Positions 36,380-48,454 of a DNA stretch of 64,000 nt are shown one piece after another (the stretch's first letter is position 1; every line of letters begins with the position of its first letter). The DNA lies in contig NW_025336481.1 of the NCBI RefSeq assembly GCF_004798865.1, positions 25,768,951 through 25,832,950 of the forward strand. Direction: 5' to 3'. The DNA comes from Varanus komodoensis. Taxonomy: Eukaryota > Chordata > Lepidosauria > Squamata > Varanidae. The notes beneath the pieces were generated by a model. It saw only the letters and a program-made list of their open reading frames with translations. It did no database searches and was not told the origin of the DNA. Position numbers and translations under genes: made by a program.

Positions 36380-36475
36380 ATTTGATGAACTGCGCTTTGT
36401 CCATGAAAGCTTACACCATAATAAATTACTGTGTTGTTTTTCTGTAATAGGCTAATATGGCTTCCCTCTGGAAAT
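36380..36475 (+). repeat. Common reptilian repeat (CGAAAGCTTA...AGACTAACACGG type)
   Basis: TGATGAACTGCGCTTTGTCC ATGAAAGCTTACACC (split here), AATAAATTACTGTGTTG and AATAGGCTAATATGGCT follow a repeat widespread in reptiles ('gtgagctgtagctcacgaaagcttatgctcaaataaa...agactaacacggct'). The class was not assigned. Confidence 0.45.
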
Positions 36476-37044
36476 AGAATATTTGAACATCTTTGTACTA
36501 ATACCTGAACAAACTATCCTTTCCCTTAATTAGATGTTAATAATAGGGTTCTCAGAGAGATGGTTTAGTACCATTTGCCAAATGTCTTGCAGCAGATTAT
36601 TTGAGACAATCCTTTGTTTGGTTGAAGCCTAGCCAATAATTTAGGATAAAACTCCCTCAATGGAAGTTAAAATCTGGAGATGCTTTTTGCTAAATGGGCA
36701 ATCTGCCTTCATAGATTATATTTTAGAGCAGTGCTGAGGAACCAACAGGCCCATTTGGGAAACCTTGCTTTCCTGGGGGTCAAATCCAGCCCACTGAGGG
36801 TGGCCATTTCCCTCAACCACTGCTCCAGCTTTTGTGCAGTCTTCCCATTTATTCAAATAAGCTGGCATGCCTCTCCTATGACTTACTTACTGGCAGTAGC
36901 TGATTTAAGCTGAAGTATGATGGATTTTTGTTATTGGTGTTTTCAGTCCTACCTGCAACTTGAATGCAGCCCTAAAACGGTTCTCCAAAAGTAAATTTGG
37001 TCCTTGGGGAGAAGGAGGTGGTAACTTTATGGTGGTAACAATGG

Positions 37045-37795
37045 TGGCGAAAAAGCATTCTTAGTCATATAACTAACGAGGGGATTCACACTTGCATCCA
37101 GAAGGCTATCAATGCCTCCTTGAGAGAGGGATGGATACCACCCTTCTCAAAGAAGATTGTGATTAAACTACTCCTAAAAACACTGGACCTGGACCCAGGG
37201 AATGTAAACAACTGTACACTGTTGTGAACATTCCCTTCTTGGGCAAGGGGTTGAGCGAGTGGTGGCCTGGCAACTCCAAGCAGTCTTAGATGAAATGGAT
37301 TATCTAGACACATTTCAATCAGCTTTAGGTCTGGTTTTGGAATGGAAACAGTCTTGGTTGCCCTATGAGATAACTTTTGCTGGGAGAGAGATAGGGAGAA
37401 TTGCAACCCTGTGGATTCTCCTGGAACTTTCAGCAGCTTTCGACACCACTGGCCAAGATGACTTTCTGCAAAGGCTGGGCTGGGAAGGTTGGCGATCTTT
37501 AGTATCCTTTTGGCATCAGGCAAAACCTTTTTATTCACCAAATATTTTAAAAATTAATTGTTGGAAAAATTATATATATTATAGTGTAAATTGTATTGCT
37601 GTTGCTACATTGCCTTGTGGGGTTATAGTTTTATATGGAATTACTGCTGTTGGAATTTTTAAACATTGTTTTTAGCCTTTTGTATTTTATCTGGGTATGT
37701 TATTGTTGTACATGGAAGTTTTAATGTTTGTAAATTGCCCTGAGAGCCCTCTGGGCTATTGGGGCAGTATCTAAATGCAATAAATAAATAACATT
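37045..37795 (+). mobile_element. L2-clade LINE with internal deletion
   Basis: The first half shows the front of the L2 RT: INASLREGWIPPFSKKIVIK, GLATPSSLR in shifted frames, then GFGMETVLVAL, ATLWILLELSAAFDTTGQDD and FLQRLGWEGW. The sequence then jumps at about 37500 to the C-terminal FWHQAKPFLF and the 3' UTR, ending CCTGAGAGCCCTCTGGGCTA ... (AAAT)n. The RT core between these is missing, so the copy has an internal deletion. Confidence 0.75.
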
Positions 37796-38129
37796 TTATC
37801 AATACTCTCTTGTGGAATTCTGTCAAATAATAAAGGGTTGATTATATCCAAGCATCTTAGGCAGTAAAGAATCTCTGAGAGATTGCTGTGACCAATTTCC
37901 TAAATATCACAGATAATAAAAGGCTCAGATTAAATTCTGCCAATTTTTTTCAGGCTGAGATGGAGAAAGATCTGCAGCTTCTATTTGCCCAGTTATGAAG
38001 GAATCCTTGCAATTAATTGCCTGAGGGTGTTTGTGTTTTTAAAAGACTTAAACATATGTGGATTTCCTTTGAATGTTGTTGCTTGTAAAATATATCCAAT
38101 TTGAATTAACTTGCTTTTAGACTGTGTAG

Positions 38130-38760
38130 AAGAGTGGAGGGATTTCTGCTAGATTTCTAATTTTGCCCCCACTGGAAAAGCCTTCATTTTCTGATTTAAC
38201 TAATTATAGGCTGGTATCAAATCTGCATTTTTGTGGCCACATAACTGAGTGGGCAGTTTGGAACAGCTCCAGGTTCTCTTGGAGAATGGGGATTTCCTGC
38301 ACTCATAGAAATTTGGCTTTAGGGTAGAGTTCAGAACAGAAATTGCTTTATCTCATTGCAAGCTTGTGAAAATTGGCTATTTTAAAGTTCATTCTATGGA
38401 GTATGACATGATATGAGATCATAGATTTGGGCAATTCCTGCTGTTTGTTTATTTTAATCTGCTATATTATCTGTTGATCACTGAATCTATTGATTACTAG
38501 AAACTGCTGCTTTATTGATAGGTATTTGTTTTCTGGATCTTCTTTAGAAGGTTGACTGGCCTCACTTTCTTATTGAGCTTCTAGAAACGGGTGACCTTTT
38601 TCACTAGGAAAGCCCTCAGGGAGTAATTTTAATTTGTTGCTTTAATAAGTCTTTAATTTTTAATATTTCAAATATTTTAATTTTTATTGCATTGTATCTT
38701 TCTCCTTCTGCTGGTTTTGTATCTTATGTTTGGCTATACATTGGAGGAATATTTCCAAAG
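38130..38760 (+). mobile_element. L2-clade LINE fragment, old
   Basis: Plus-strand remnants include PSFSDLTNYRLVSNLHF (family NYRPVSNLPF) at about 38180-38235, a decayed QLQ-FLE stretch, and TTTGGCTTTAGGGTAGAGTT (family GFR). It is probably followed by part of the 3' UTR. The copy is heavily decayed and the edges are rough. Confidence 0.6.
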
Positions 38761-39111
38761 CTAAATTATCTACTGGTTGTCAGCTACACAGAAGTCTTTG
38801 GAGATAAGCTAGAATATCAACATTTTTAATTCAAGATTATTATTTTTTATATTTTACTGATTTCCTACATGTGTATAATGTCCATTAGCTCATGCTCTCT
38901 AGGTATTCAAAACAGTTTAACTGAAAAATGCAGCAATATGACAAAATGCAGTAGAAATCTTTACAGATTCATTCCTTTGGTCACTAGCTTGTGTCTGGCC
39001 AGCCACAGGAAAAGGTGGCACTCCACTGTGACCCTGGAAAGCCTTTGGAGGTTGCAGTGGGGACTCCTCATTCAACATACCCATCCTGCCCTCTCTGAAT
39101 GTTTCACACTG

Positions 39112-39156
39112 ACATAAAACTGTATCCACATAAAACTGTATTCCACATAAAACTAT
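39112..39156. repeat. Short tandem repeat, 2.7 copies of a 16-17-bp unit
   Basis: ACATAAAACTGTATCC at 39112-39127, ACATAAAACTGTATTCC at 39128-39144, then a partial ACATAAAACTAT. Confidence 0.95.
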
Positions 39157-39557
39157 CTCCTCAACCTTTTCCTGATGAAATGCCTATGAAAATTATAGTA
39201 CAGATTTCCACACAATTCTTAAACAGAAGCTTCCTTCATTATTCATATGTTCGTTTCACAAAAGGAATGAATTATTGACTATGTTTACTTACTTTAACAT
39301 GACATAAAATGAAGAGTCTGCCAAAGATTTGACCTTTAAGAATGCTTCATGGTCTGTTAAAAACTATAGAACTGTCTTTATAGTTTAACCTCAGGAAAGG
39401 GTTGCAAGGGTGCCAGATTTTCCACTTTGATGAGGGTTCACTACCCTTACAACAGCCTGGGATGGAAAACATCTCTAGCATTAATCAATCAATCATTAGT
39501 AGAATTTGGTGTTATTGTGGTCCATCTGCTTTCTCATGCTTTTGACAGTTGCAACAA

Positions 39558-39622
39558 TGTAGAGTCCTGGAAGGTTTGGACCAGAATTCCCATACGCTCT
39601 AGCTGAACATCTGGTGGGCATT
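39558..39622. mobile_element. Possible half of a hairpin-type DNA element
   Basis: GTTTGGACCAGAATTCCCAT then CTGAACATCTGGTGGGCA resembles the same family, but the match is weak. Confidence 0.3.
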
Positions 39623-40114
39623 ACTTGTCTCCTCAAATGTAGGCTTTTTCAGGTCATAGGAAACAGGAAGGAGAAGAAAGCAGATGGACCATTCAAGGTC
39701 AATTCAGTGACAGCTTATTCTGTTCCTGATTTCTGCTGTTCATTTAAGTTGCCTGAAAATTACGCAGAAATCTGTGTTATGCTTAGTTTAGCTCTTGGAC
39801 CCACATACAGTAGTTGATTCACTTCAACCATGCAATCAATCACTTTCAGTGGAATGACATCTTGCAATATTAATGGTTTGTTAGCTCTTCCACTGTGATG
39901 GCTCATTGCGAGAACTCATTCTATAACGATCATTCTTGGTTTTATGTTAGGAATGTTCTTGCTTTTATGTGAATGCTCTCATTATCCTTCTGCTATTAGT
40001 AAAATCCAGGATCCATGTGCTGACCAGTGCAGGTTCCAGGGTTCAGAGAACTCATGGGCAAGACACCACCAAGGGCTCTCCCCTGGAGGGAGTCAGCCAT
40101 CTCATCAACATTGT

Positions 40115-40255
40115 TTGCACCTGCTTTTGCTCCTCATCCTTTTTCTCATCATTACTACCATTTGCTTGCATCTACAGAAAGCCAGTCAGCAAACAGACTT
40201 GGGACCGCTTCCAAGGGTCCTTCTCACCTCCACTGTTGTCTGGGCCAGAAGGGAA
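40115..40255 (+). repeat. Unclassified dispersed repeat, copy 1
   Basis: CACCTGCTTTTGCTCCTCAT through CCATTTGCTTGCATCTACAG and on to TGTCTGGGCCAGAAGG align with the reverse complement of 50695-50840 at roughly 70-75% by eye. I do not recognise the family. The full unit may reach further on both sides. Confidence 0.55.
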
Positions 40256-43065
40256 CAAGCAACCTGGAAAGGTGAAAGAGGAGGAGCAACTCTAGGGGAC
40301 TTACTAGAGGGTTTGAGTCCTCACTTGGTGTCTGGCCATGCCTTCCTTGATGCCAGCATTGATGCTGGCCTTAACTGATGGTTTACCATCTTGTTTTAGT
40401 GTTGATAGAAGGTATTGGCTTGGATTCAGAAATATGTCTTTGACAGGGAATGGGCAGAAGTGTCCCCCCCATCTGAACAACATCTGCCCCACTCCCTAAA
40501 ATTGGGTTTTCTCCTGAAGGAGATGGGTTGTTGTGGAGAGGGGCTGAATTGGAAGGCTGGATCATTGAAAAAACAGGCAAAAGCACCTTTCCTAAGTGAA
40601 TGTTCCCTTGTTTCTCTTCAGAGGGAATTGGCTCTTAAAAAGCTAATAGACAAATAAAGAATGAAGAGGATTACTGTATGACAGCTCCTTAAATACTGAT
40701 ATTGAAAAGGTAGCTTAAGGATGAAGGATCAAGCATTACTTGAGTGGGTTTGTACAATGGGTGTAACCACTGGGATTGTGGTGTACTTGATGATTGCATG
40801 AAGATAACCTGTGAAAACATTAATTCAAAAGTTAACTTTCTCTCTGTTAGGGAAAAACCTCATCACTTCCTGGTTTAAGCCCAAAGTACTGGCATGCATC
40901 TCTCTCTCTATCTTAAAAATAATATTTTTGGGAACTAGCAAGCCTGTCAAATTTGAACCCTGCTCTGTGTAGTACTTTAATCTTGTAGACTAAAATAATA
41001 ACAGGGTTACAAATCCCATTACCATGTGAAAGGCAAGTGCTACAAGTTCATAGGTAAAAGCATCTGTGTGTTGCATGCTAACTTACAGTAATGAGAACAC
41101 AAGCCATTTCAACTGTAAATTTCTCTACAACTGCTGTGAAAAGTGAGGGTACAACCTTAGCTGAAATAAGAAAATTTCCTGTTTTCCCTATAAAATTTCC
41201 TTAGGGAAAATAGTTAAACAGGGCAGAAGGGAGCTTCCTGAATCAGAACGAAAAACATTCTCGTTGTTTTTCACAGAACCAAAAAAGCATGCAATGACTC
41301 TCAACACTATTCAGCGAACCAGGTTTGCAGGGAATGCTGGGAACTTTAGGACTTCTTTCTCCCTAAACATGCATAGGATTCTACCTTTTACTAGATAAAT
41401 TATATTCTGTTTCTCCAACATGAAATAACAGGAAAGACATGGATTTTAATTTGCAAAGTAGCTTTGCTCTCTCCCTCTTTAGCCATGGACTGCCTAGACG
41501 AGATGCAATTTTAAAGACTTCACACAGGTGTAGGAAGTTTGGATTGCTTCATGTTTTGTAAGATAACACAGAAGTGAATGAAACGGCAGTCCTGAGTTAG
41601 TACAAAGAACCTGATAAGGTTTTAAAGAAAGTGTTCTAATTATGTGCTAGCTTATTCTGGAAACCCAGTCCTGCTTCTGTGTCTTCCTAGGGGGAAGTGA
41701 TGGAACAAAAATGCAGCAGGCACAAAAAGGCTTTCAACTGCAGCAGTAGGAAGAAACCGGGTGACATGAGCCACCGAGCTCCCTGGGATCCATGTGGTGG
41801 ACCCAAGGGAACAGATGGGAGGGGGGCAACTTAAAAGGATCCCGATCATCTTGTTCCATGAACTACCCACACTGCATCTCTTTTTCAAAGAGTGGGTTGT
41901 CAGGTCATGCGAACAACTGATCACTCTACTAAGACTACCTGAATTTGTTCTTCATCCTAAAATATTTAAAGGAACTGATCTATATTTTAAAAGGCAAGGA
42001 ACTGGAGGCAGCCTTTCATTATAATGGAAGCATATTCACAACTAATATTTAACAGAATGCTTCAGAGACATGATAGCCTTCTATCTTGAGCCTTCTAAAG
42101 TTCAAACTGGTTGACCTTTTAAACTGTTTTTTTAAAGAAGGAGGATCTGAAATTTTAATTTGCAAAGTTAGAAAATGGATTGCTTTAAGCTGCATCATTC
42201 CTTAGTTTAAAGAAAATAATGTTGTTATATAATGGCATTAGATAACTTTGCATAATAATACCTTTGTATACTGAGAGGAGAAATGACTTTGTCTAAAACA
42301 ATCACAGTAATGTCCAGAAGATATAGCATATGATTGCAATAATGTAAAATCATACATGTGCAAACAAAGAACACACCTACAGAATGCAAAATTATCAGCG
42401 TGTATTTGTCAAACATGCGCACAAATTTCTCTGCATTATCTCTGTCATTGATGTACTTACAGAGCCAATGTGTTTCTTGGCTTCAAAGGTTCCCTTACAA
42501 TCCTACTGTCATGTTGTCTTTGGACTCTCTGAGGTCTGGGGTAGTATTTCTCTCTTTGTTTCCATTATTATATTCATGTGCTTAACCAGCAAAATACAGG
42601 AGCCAGCTGGCTCAGTTGAGTCCCTTTTTATGAAAATGTATTTTTTCCACCATTTAAACACTTCTTAGAAGTACCATAATTTAATATTGAAGCATGACTT
42701 TAAGGAGAGCATGGACCATTCTTGGACAACTATTTGGAAGCACCATGAAATCCCAGTTCCTCTTATCCAATCTTGCTTTGAAGAGAACAGTTTCAATCAC
42801 TTCCAATAGAGCTTGATTACACAAGCAACAGCCCACAAGTAAAGCCATCGACTCTACAAGGTGAGAAATTGAATTTTTGGATTTTTGTCCATCTTCCCTG
42901 CTTTCTGAAATAAAAAAGGCTTAAGCAAATCTCCTGCAGTGCCAAAGGCATACATATATCTCTTTAGACATATAGACTGCATATATAAATCTCTGTGCAT
43001 GCACACATGCAGAATTAGAAAGGGATCTCTTCATTTCTTTTCCCTTTTAATGTATAAAAGGGAAT
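40256..43065. other. Intergenic DNA
   Basis: No recognisable gene or repeat in 2.8 kb up to the perfect inverted repeat. Confidence 0.6.
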
Positions 43066-43273
43066 ACAATAATAGCAACAGCAATAAGAAAGAGAAAGTG
43101 GGGAAAAGGGGAGATGATATAAAAGGTATTATGCACAATGATCATTAACATCACTCTTCTCTCCCTTTTCTTTCTAGGTCAAGAGTGATGTTAATGATCA
43201 TTGTGCATAATACCTTTTATATCATCTCCCCTTTTCCCCACTTTCTCTTTCTTATTGCTGTTGCTATTATTGT
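43066..43273. repeat. Perfect 93-bp inverted repeat (hairpin) with 22-bp loop
   Basis: The arms are 43066-43158 and 43181-43273, and I checked them base by base as exact reverse complements over all 93 positions. The spacer is CTCTCCCTTTTCTTTCTAGG TC (split here) at 43159-43180. The match breaks at 43065/43274. The arm is purine-rich on one side and is not simple sequence. It contains no known repeat motif and no duplication flanking it. Confidence 0.97.
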
Positions 43274-43777
43274 GTTGCAAATAAACAATTATGTTAAAAA
43301 CTAAAAACCTCCCTGCATAGAAAAAGCTACCATGAAGATTTTAGGCTACTTTTTACTGAATGTAGTTTTGAATGTACAAAAGGGTTCCCCACTTGTTTTT
43401 AAATGCAAGGGAATGTATTAGCATTTGTACCTAAGTGATGGAGCAAGATTTTTTTTTAAAAATTAGTAACAAATTAAGGTTTTGGGATATTGCTTGCTGC
43501 ATGACTCTCTAAACCAATGTATTTTTTTTAAAAAAATCCCAAATTGTGTTAGATTTGGAATTATATTTCAGTATAAAAGTGTTCCTAAAATGCTGTGGCA
43601 AATAACTACATTTTTCTACAACATGGATGTGTATTCTGCATTGCCGTTGCTTCTCACTCCTGGGCCGAACTGAACATACCAGTATTAATCCTTAAATCTC
43701 TAAGTGTCACCTACCCCTTTTTCCTATAAGCTTGCCTATTCCTTTCAGTTATCCTCTCTGTATCCCCTCGACCTGTG

Positions 43778-43920
43778 CAACATCATACAGTTGGAAGGGG
43801 CCTAGAAGGCCATCAGTTCCAACTACTCAATGTAGACTCAAGTCTCCCATTCAGATTCCAACCAGGCCTGATCCTGCTTAGCTTCCAAGATTAAGCAGGA
43901 TCAGGCTCTTCAGGCTATAC
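43778..43920 (-). mobile_element. 5S-rRNA-headed SINE with CR1-like tail
   Basis: On the minus strand 43842-43920 closely follows vertebrate 5S rRNA: GGAAGCTAAGCAGGATCAGG, CCTGGTT, then GAATGGGAGAC. These cover the internal promoter boxes A and C. It continues straight into 43778-43830, which reads TGATGGCCTTCTAGGCCCCT TCCAAC (split here), like a CR1 3' end. A 5S head with a LINE-matched tail is the design of 5S-derived SINEs. A chance neighbour pair (5S pseudogene beside a CR1 tail) is the alternative. Confidence 0.6.
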
Positions 43921-45200
43921 TTATTCAGCCATTATACTCAGGGACTGGGACTCCCCTTTCCTGGTGGTCCACCTGCTTTCTTCATTTTTGGCAAAACACT
44001 TTGGTTGGGAGGGCTGTTGGGCATGAGTGCAATTATCACTTGGTGATGTTTTTACTCTTGCTTCTATATATAGAATGCCCTGCCCCGTGAACATTCAGCT
44101 CAATGCTTTGCTACTATTACCAGTGCAGCATCACATGATGCAAATTATTAATGTTAAAGGTCCCCAGGCCCTAGCTAACCTTTCTGTTATTTTAGTAGCC
44201 GTCTAGACAATACCTTCCCATTGGGGAATCTAAGAAGTCAAACCTAAGTTTGCCAACTTTCTCAAAATCATTTGTACCTTGGGGCCATGTATGAATTACA
44301 TCATGGCTTCTGTCTGCTGAAGGCATAAACTGAAATTGCTGCCACCAAAACCAAAGGGATGATTTCTGCTAGGGTCCACAGACGTATATAACAGACATAT
44401 TGATCAAGAATTTCATAATAACTGTGTCTTGCTCATTGAGATGCAGCAGCACATTCTTAGAGGTTGCCCATTAATAAGGTAGGCACAGAAACTCAATTCA
44501 AGTGGATTATTTGTTATTCCATGTTTTTGCCAATACTCCAAATGTGTCCATTTCAGACCGCCTTCATCCCTGGCTTCTGAAAACGCTCAGAACAATGGAT
44601 TCTGCAGCTCTTTGAAAAGACTCATCCAACAAACAGACTAAAGGATCTATTGCAGACAGATACCTTCCTACACCCTGTTTCTGGCTTATGATCACCCCTT
44701 ACTGTTAATTTGGGAGGGGTGGGAAATGTTTGTCTGAATCCACCCTTAAAGGGTTAAAACATCAGAATATAACAATTGTGACTGCTGGTTTTAAGAGGTA
44801 ATTACACTGAACAAAGGTAGCAATAACCATATATTTTCCAAGACTAATTGGCTTATGCCAAGCCTGAACTTTGCTGTAATTGTGCTTCAGGAAAGAAAAT
44901 TATTCCCAATTGGTTTATGGCAAAATTTATGACCTATAATTCATGCATCCTATTATGGTTGCCATTTTCTATTGTAGCAAGCATAAATTATGTGAAAAGG
45001 CTTAGCTTCATGCCCATCATCGTAGACAAGAACCTTAGCAAGATGCATCTGGGAACTGGCCATCACAGGCTCTTTTTATTAATGTTATACAGATAGACTT
45101 TCAAAGAACTATCGTCAGGCATTATATATATCAGTCATTCCTAATAAATAGGTGCTTAGCATATAATTACTGAAAAATCTGTTGTCAAATGTACTACACT

Positions 45201-45262
45201 AGCCTTCCCCAGCACAGTGCTCATCATTTGTCCTGGACTGCAACTCCCATCATACCAGCCCA
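45201..45262. mobile_element. Half of a hairpin-type DNA element
   Basis: AGCCTTCCCCAGCACAGTGC and GGACTGCAACTCCCATCATA are a good match to one arm of the family. CTGCAACTCCCATCAT is the least changed copy of the core motif in the window. Confidence 0.5.
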
Positions 45263-46395
45263 AAGAAACTAACAATGATAAAGCATGTCTCACTACCACT
45301 GCGGCTTTCCATTATTTCCATTTTACATGTCAAAAACTGAGGCACACAAAGCTAAATATTATGCAGAGTATTTATAGTGAAATCCTTATGTACTTGGAAG
45401 AAAGCTTCACTGAGTTTATTGAAACTTACTTTCAGGATTACAAATGTATTAAAATAAGCAAATGTTTTCTTAACAAGATTTAACAAATATAAACAAACCA
45501 ACCCCAAATAAAAGCACTGTCTTACTTTCAGTCATAAGCTAGCAAAAACCTAGTACTTTAGATGACTGCCCTATGGAAATAAATGGTACTAAATCCACTG
45601 ATGTAAAAGCACTTCCATTTAAGTAGCTTTGTAAATTGCTGACTTCCTCTTTCTAAAAAGAGCTTATTTTATTTTATTAAGAATGCTAGTAATAAATTAC
45701 ACTATCCTAGTTCATCCTTTTAAGATCAGGTAGAAATGACATTGAACAGTCTGAACAAACTCAATTTTCTTTGCAAATAATGGAATAAACCTTGAGAAAA
45801 GAAAAGACAGCCTACAGTGCAACAGTTCCATTGATTTGGAAGCAATTCATATGGCATGAAGAAGATCCCTAGATAGTCTTATCTTCTTAGCCTCAGCAAC
45901 AATATAACTGGGGCTGTGTAGACCACTTGCTTAAACTTCCAATGTTACTGAGAATATGTGAATTTTGTTTGCGTTCCTTGACCTTGTTTGTACTCCTATT
46001 ACCTGCATAGTATTTATATCACTTTATTGTGCTTTGTTTGTTATTACTATTATTATTATTTAATGTCCCTGCATTGTTCTAATTGCTTTTATGTTAGGTT
46101 TCAGTTAGCTTCCATTGTTGGGGCAGAATGTACAGCACATAAATAAGAGAATAAAACATGACTTTAATTGTCAGTTGTTGGTTTAGATCCAGGTATCTTT
46201 CCTAAAGGCACCACATCTGTTTGTAGGAAAATAGCATTTCACACACAGTAAACACCAAGGCTTGGTATGGTATTCCATCTTCTCCTATTATTTTCTGTAT
46301 GGTTAAAGATAGAAAATTTATTTTAGTTTTATTAGCATAAGTTTCAACAAAACAAAACCTTAAAAGAAAAAAGGAATCTGTAGCTCGCTCATTCA

Positions 46396-46416
46396 CACAC
46401 TCTCTCTCTTTCTCTA

Positions 46417-46476
<60 letters not shown>
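46396..46476. repeat. Compound (CT)n-(AC)n-(AG)n microsatellite
   Basis: Short CT, then (AC)n at 46416-46433, directly followed by (AG)n at 46434-46476, the longest microsatellite in the window. It is likely polymorphic. Confidence 0.98.
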
Positions 46477-46478
<2 letters not shown>

Positions 46479-47956
46479 TGCATAGATTTGAATATATCCC
46501 TTATGCATAAATTTCAGCAAAGGCAAACCAACTATCCATGCAAGTATTCATTTGAGACTGGAGTCTACATGCCATCTAGTCAAAGGCTGACGCATCATGA
46601 AGTCCTCAAGCTATTGCATTGTAGGAGATGGAAAGATGGATCTTTCCAGGATGGGACAAACATTTGAAGCAGTGGTTAGCCTAGGTTTCTAGGCTAAAAA
46701 CACAGTGAAGCAAACATGTTTCCATAAAATATCATCAAGAATGGGGCAACAGCATTTCCTAGGGGATAGTCCCAAGGACTGAATGCCTCCACAGAGAGAG
46801 CACTGTCTTTGTTGAAACACCAACAAAACTTCTAGCAATGTCGAGACAGACTAGATCTGGAATGTTGAAATACTAACTCAGTGGACCTAATGCTTCCCAT
46901 TGGGACCCCCAGTCCATGTCAGAAGGCTTTCAGGTCCTGGCCTCCAAGGGTTTCCTCACTAGGTGGCATCTTCCGTTATCACTGATCTCAGATGGAGATA
47001 GCAGCTGGGATGTGGCAGCGAGGACTTGGCTGGTGGAGGGAAGTACTGGTGCAACAGCCTTGTGTGGTGTCCATGCAGCCAAGGATCCAGCCCATGCCAG
47101 GATCAGTCTCCATTCCTTCTGGTGTAGGCTAAGTTGTTTTGCACAACATCGCGCACTGACATTATCTTGCCTGTAGTGGAATCTTGTAGGAGCCAATTTG
47201 CTTCCTTTCCTTAAAAAGATTCAAGACCTTTATATATTAGATCCTCCATCACAGGGTCTGGGTGAATCCAGGAGAGGGGATTCACATACAATTTTCCCAA
47301 ATTATTTAGGCCGAAGGTGCTTAGCATATAATTGCTGGAGCAAAATTCCAGATGTTTTGCACTGCCATTTTCAAATTTCCTACCTATTGGCCAAGCTGAT
47401 TTGAGATCTAAAAAATTGTCATCAGTACTTTGAGCACAAATGAGGAACTGTGAAGCTGGTGCATGACTTTCTGGGTACTGGTAAGAACCTTTTATTTATT
47501 TGGTAGATGTGCAGTATTTAATTTGAATTGGCTATTTTAACTGGGCTTTATTTTCTGAAAAATGAAATATTTTGACTCCTGCTAAATTGTGGTTTTATGC
47601 TATTTTTGTTTTGTTTTTGTTTTTGCCATAACCTAGGTGGATGTTTTAAATGATTAAATTATTGATGTTATTTCAGGTTGCCCGGAATGCCCTGGAGATA
47701 CTCTGGAATATAAATGCATAAAAAACAAACACACATTCAGTTATCTGTCAACTTATGCATTCCACCATTTGTAGCTTCAACTTAACTCTCCAAACATTTA
47801 TTACAGGACCGCTTGAAAAAAGGATCAGAATAGTTCAGTGTTAAAAATTTACATGCTGGAAAGAGTTGAGAGAATGCCTTCAAAATTTGCACCATTCGGA
47901 CTTACTGTACTTGAACATTCCCATGAAATGCTGAAAATCAGCTCCCCTCAACACAT

Positions 47957-47983
47957 TCTCTCTCTCTCTCTCACACACACACA
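47957..47983. repeat. (TC)n-(AC)n microsatellite
   Basis: Eight or so TC units run directly into about six AC units. Confidence 0.95.
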
Positions 47984-48454
47984 TACCCACTTCAGTTGTG
48001 TTAACCTTTTTATCAGTACCTGCTATAAACTTAACCTATTTCTCATGTGATTGATAACCCTGATATGCTGTTAAATCACCACAATCTTGATCATTGAACT
48101 GATTTTTTTTTTCATTTTCCTTCAGAGGTCAAAGAGTTTTACTACACTGAAGTGTAAAAATGCATATTGCTGATTCAGTCAGATTACGTTAACCTAATGG
48201 CATAATGGAAAAGGGAGTCTTTCCAGGCAAGAGCTTAACAGCAGAGAGAGGGCACAGATTAGAGAGAAAAGCTGAAATAATTGTCTACTTGACAAGAAGG
48301 GCTCAGTTTGCTCAGCCTGGGAAATCCAGATTTTTTTTTCTTCTAAGGATGTTAAAGGATTCTGTTACATTAAAAATAGTGCAGTAATATTTGTATCAGA
48401 AATAAGTCTCCAGGTAGTGGGAGAGGGAGAGAGCAAGAATGAGCACACTCATGC

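Larger units (their letters stand above)
33673..37044. other. Intergenic DNA
   Basis: Contains the repeats at 35310 and 36380 and a 17-bp duplication at 35787. 34730-34860 is an AT-rich stretch with an octamer-like ATGCAAAT. No gene recognised. Confidence 0.5.
38761..40114. other. Intergenic DNA
   Basis: Contains a short tandem repeat at 39112 and a weak hairpin-element match at 39558. Nothing else recognised. Confidence 0.55.
43921..48454. other. Intergenic DNA
   Basis: Contains half a hairpin element at 45201 and microsatellites at 46396 and 47957. 46020-46155 is T-rich and may be a decayed LINE tail. No gene recognised. Confidence 0.5.

Noticed and set aside
37086-37541. A 151-codon minus-strand frame
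   Set aside because: Antisense shadow of the L2 fragment read on the plus strand.
39944-40378. A 144-codon frame with a Leu-rich segment as a small membrane protein
   Set aside because: The Leu-rich part is encoded by the CTGCTTTTGCTCCTCATCC core of a dispersed repeat, also present at 50.7 kb in reverse.
43842-43920. A functional 5S rRNA gene
   Set aside because: It covers only the middle of 5S, has many changes and leads into a CR1-like tail, so it is a SINE head or pseudogene.
44847-44864. An NFI-type palindrome (TTGGC...GCCAA)
   Set aside because: The spacer is four bases and not the required five, and nothing else supports it.
46202-46483. A frame beginning with a Ser-Leu repeat
   Set aside because: Translation of the AG/CT microsatellite.
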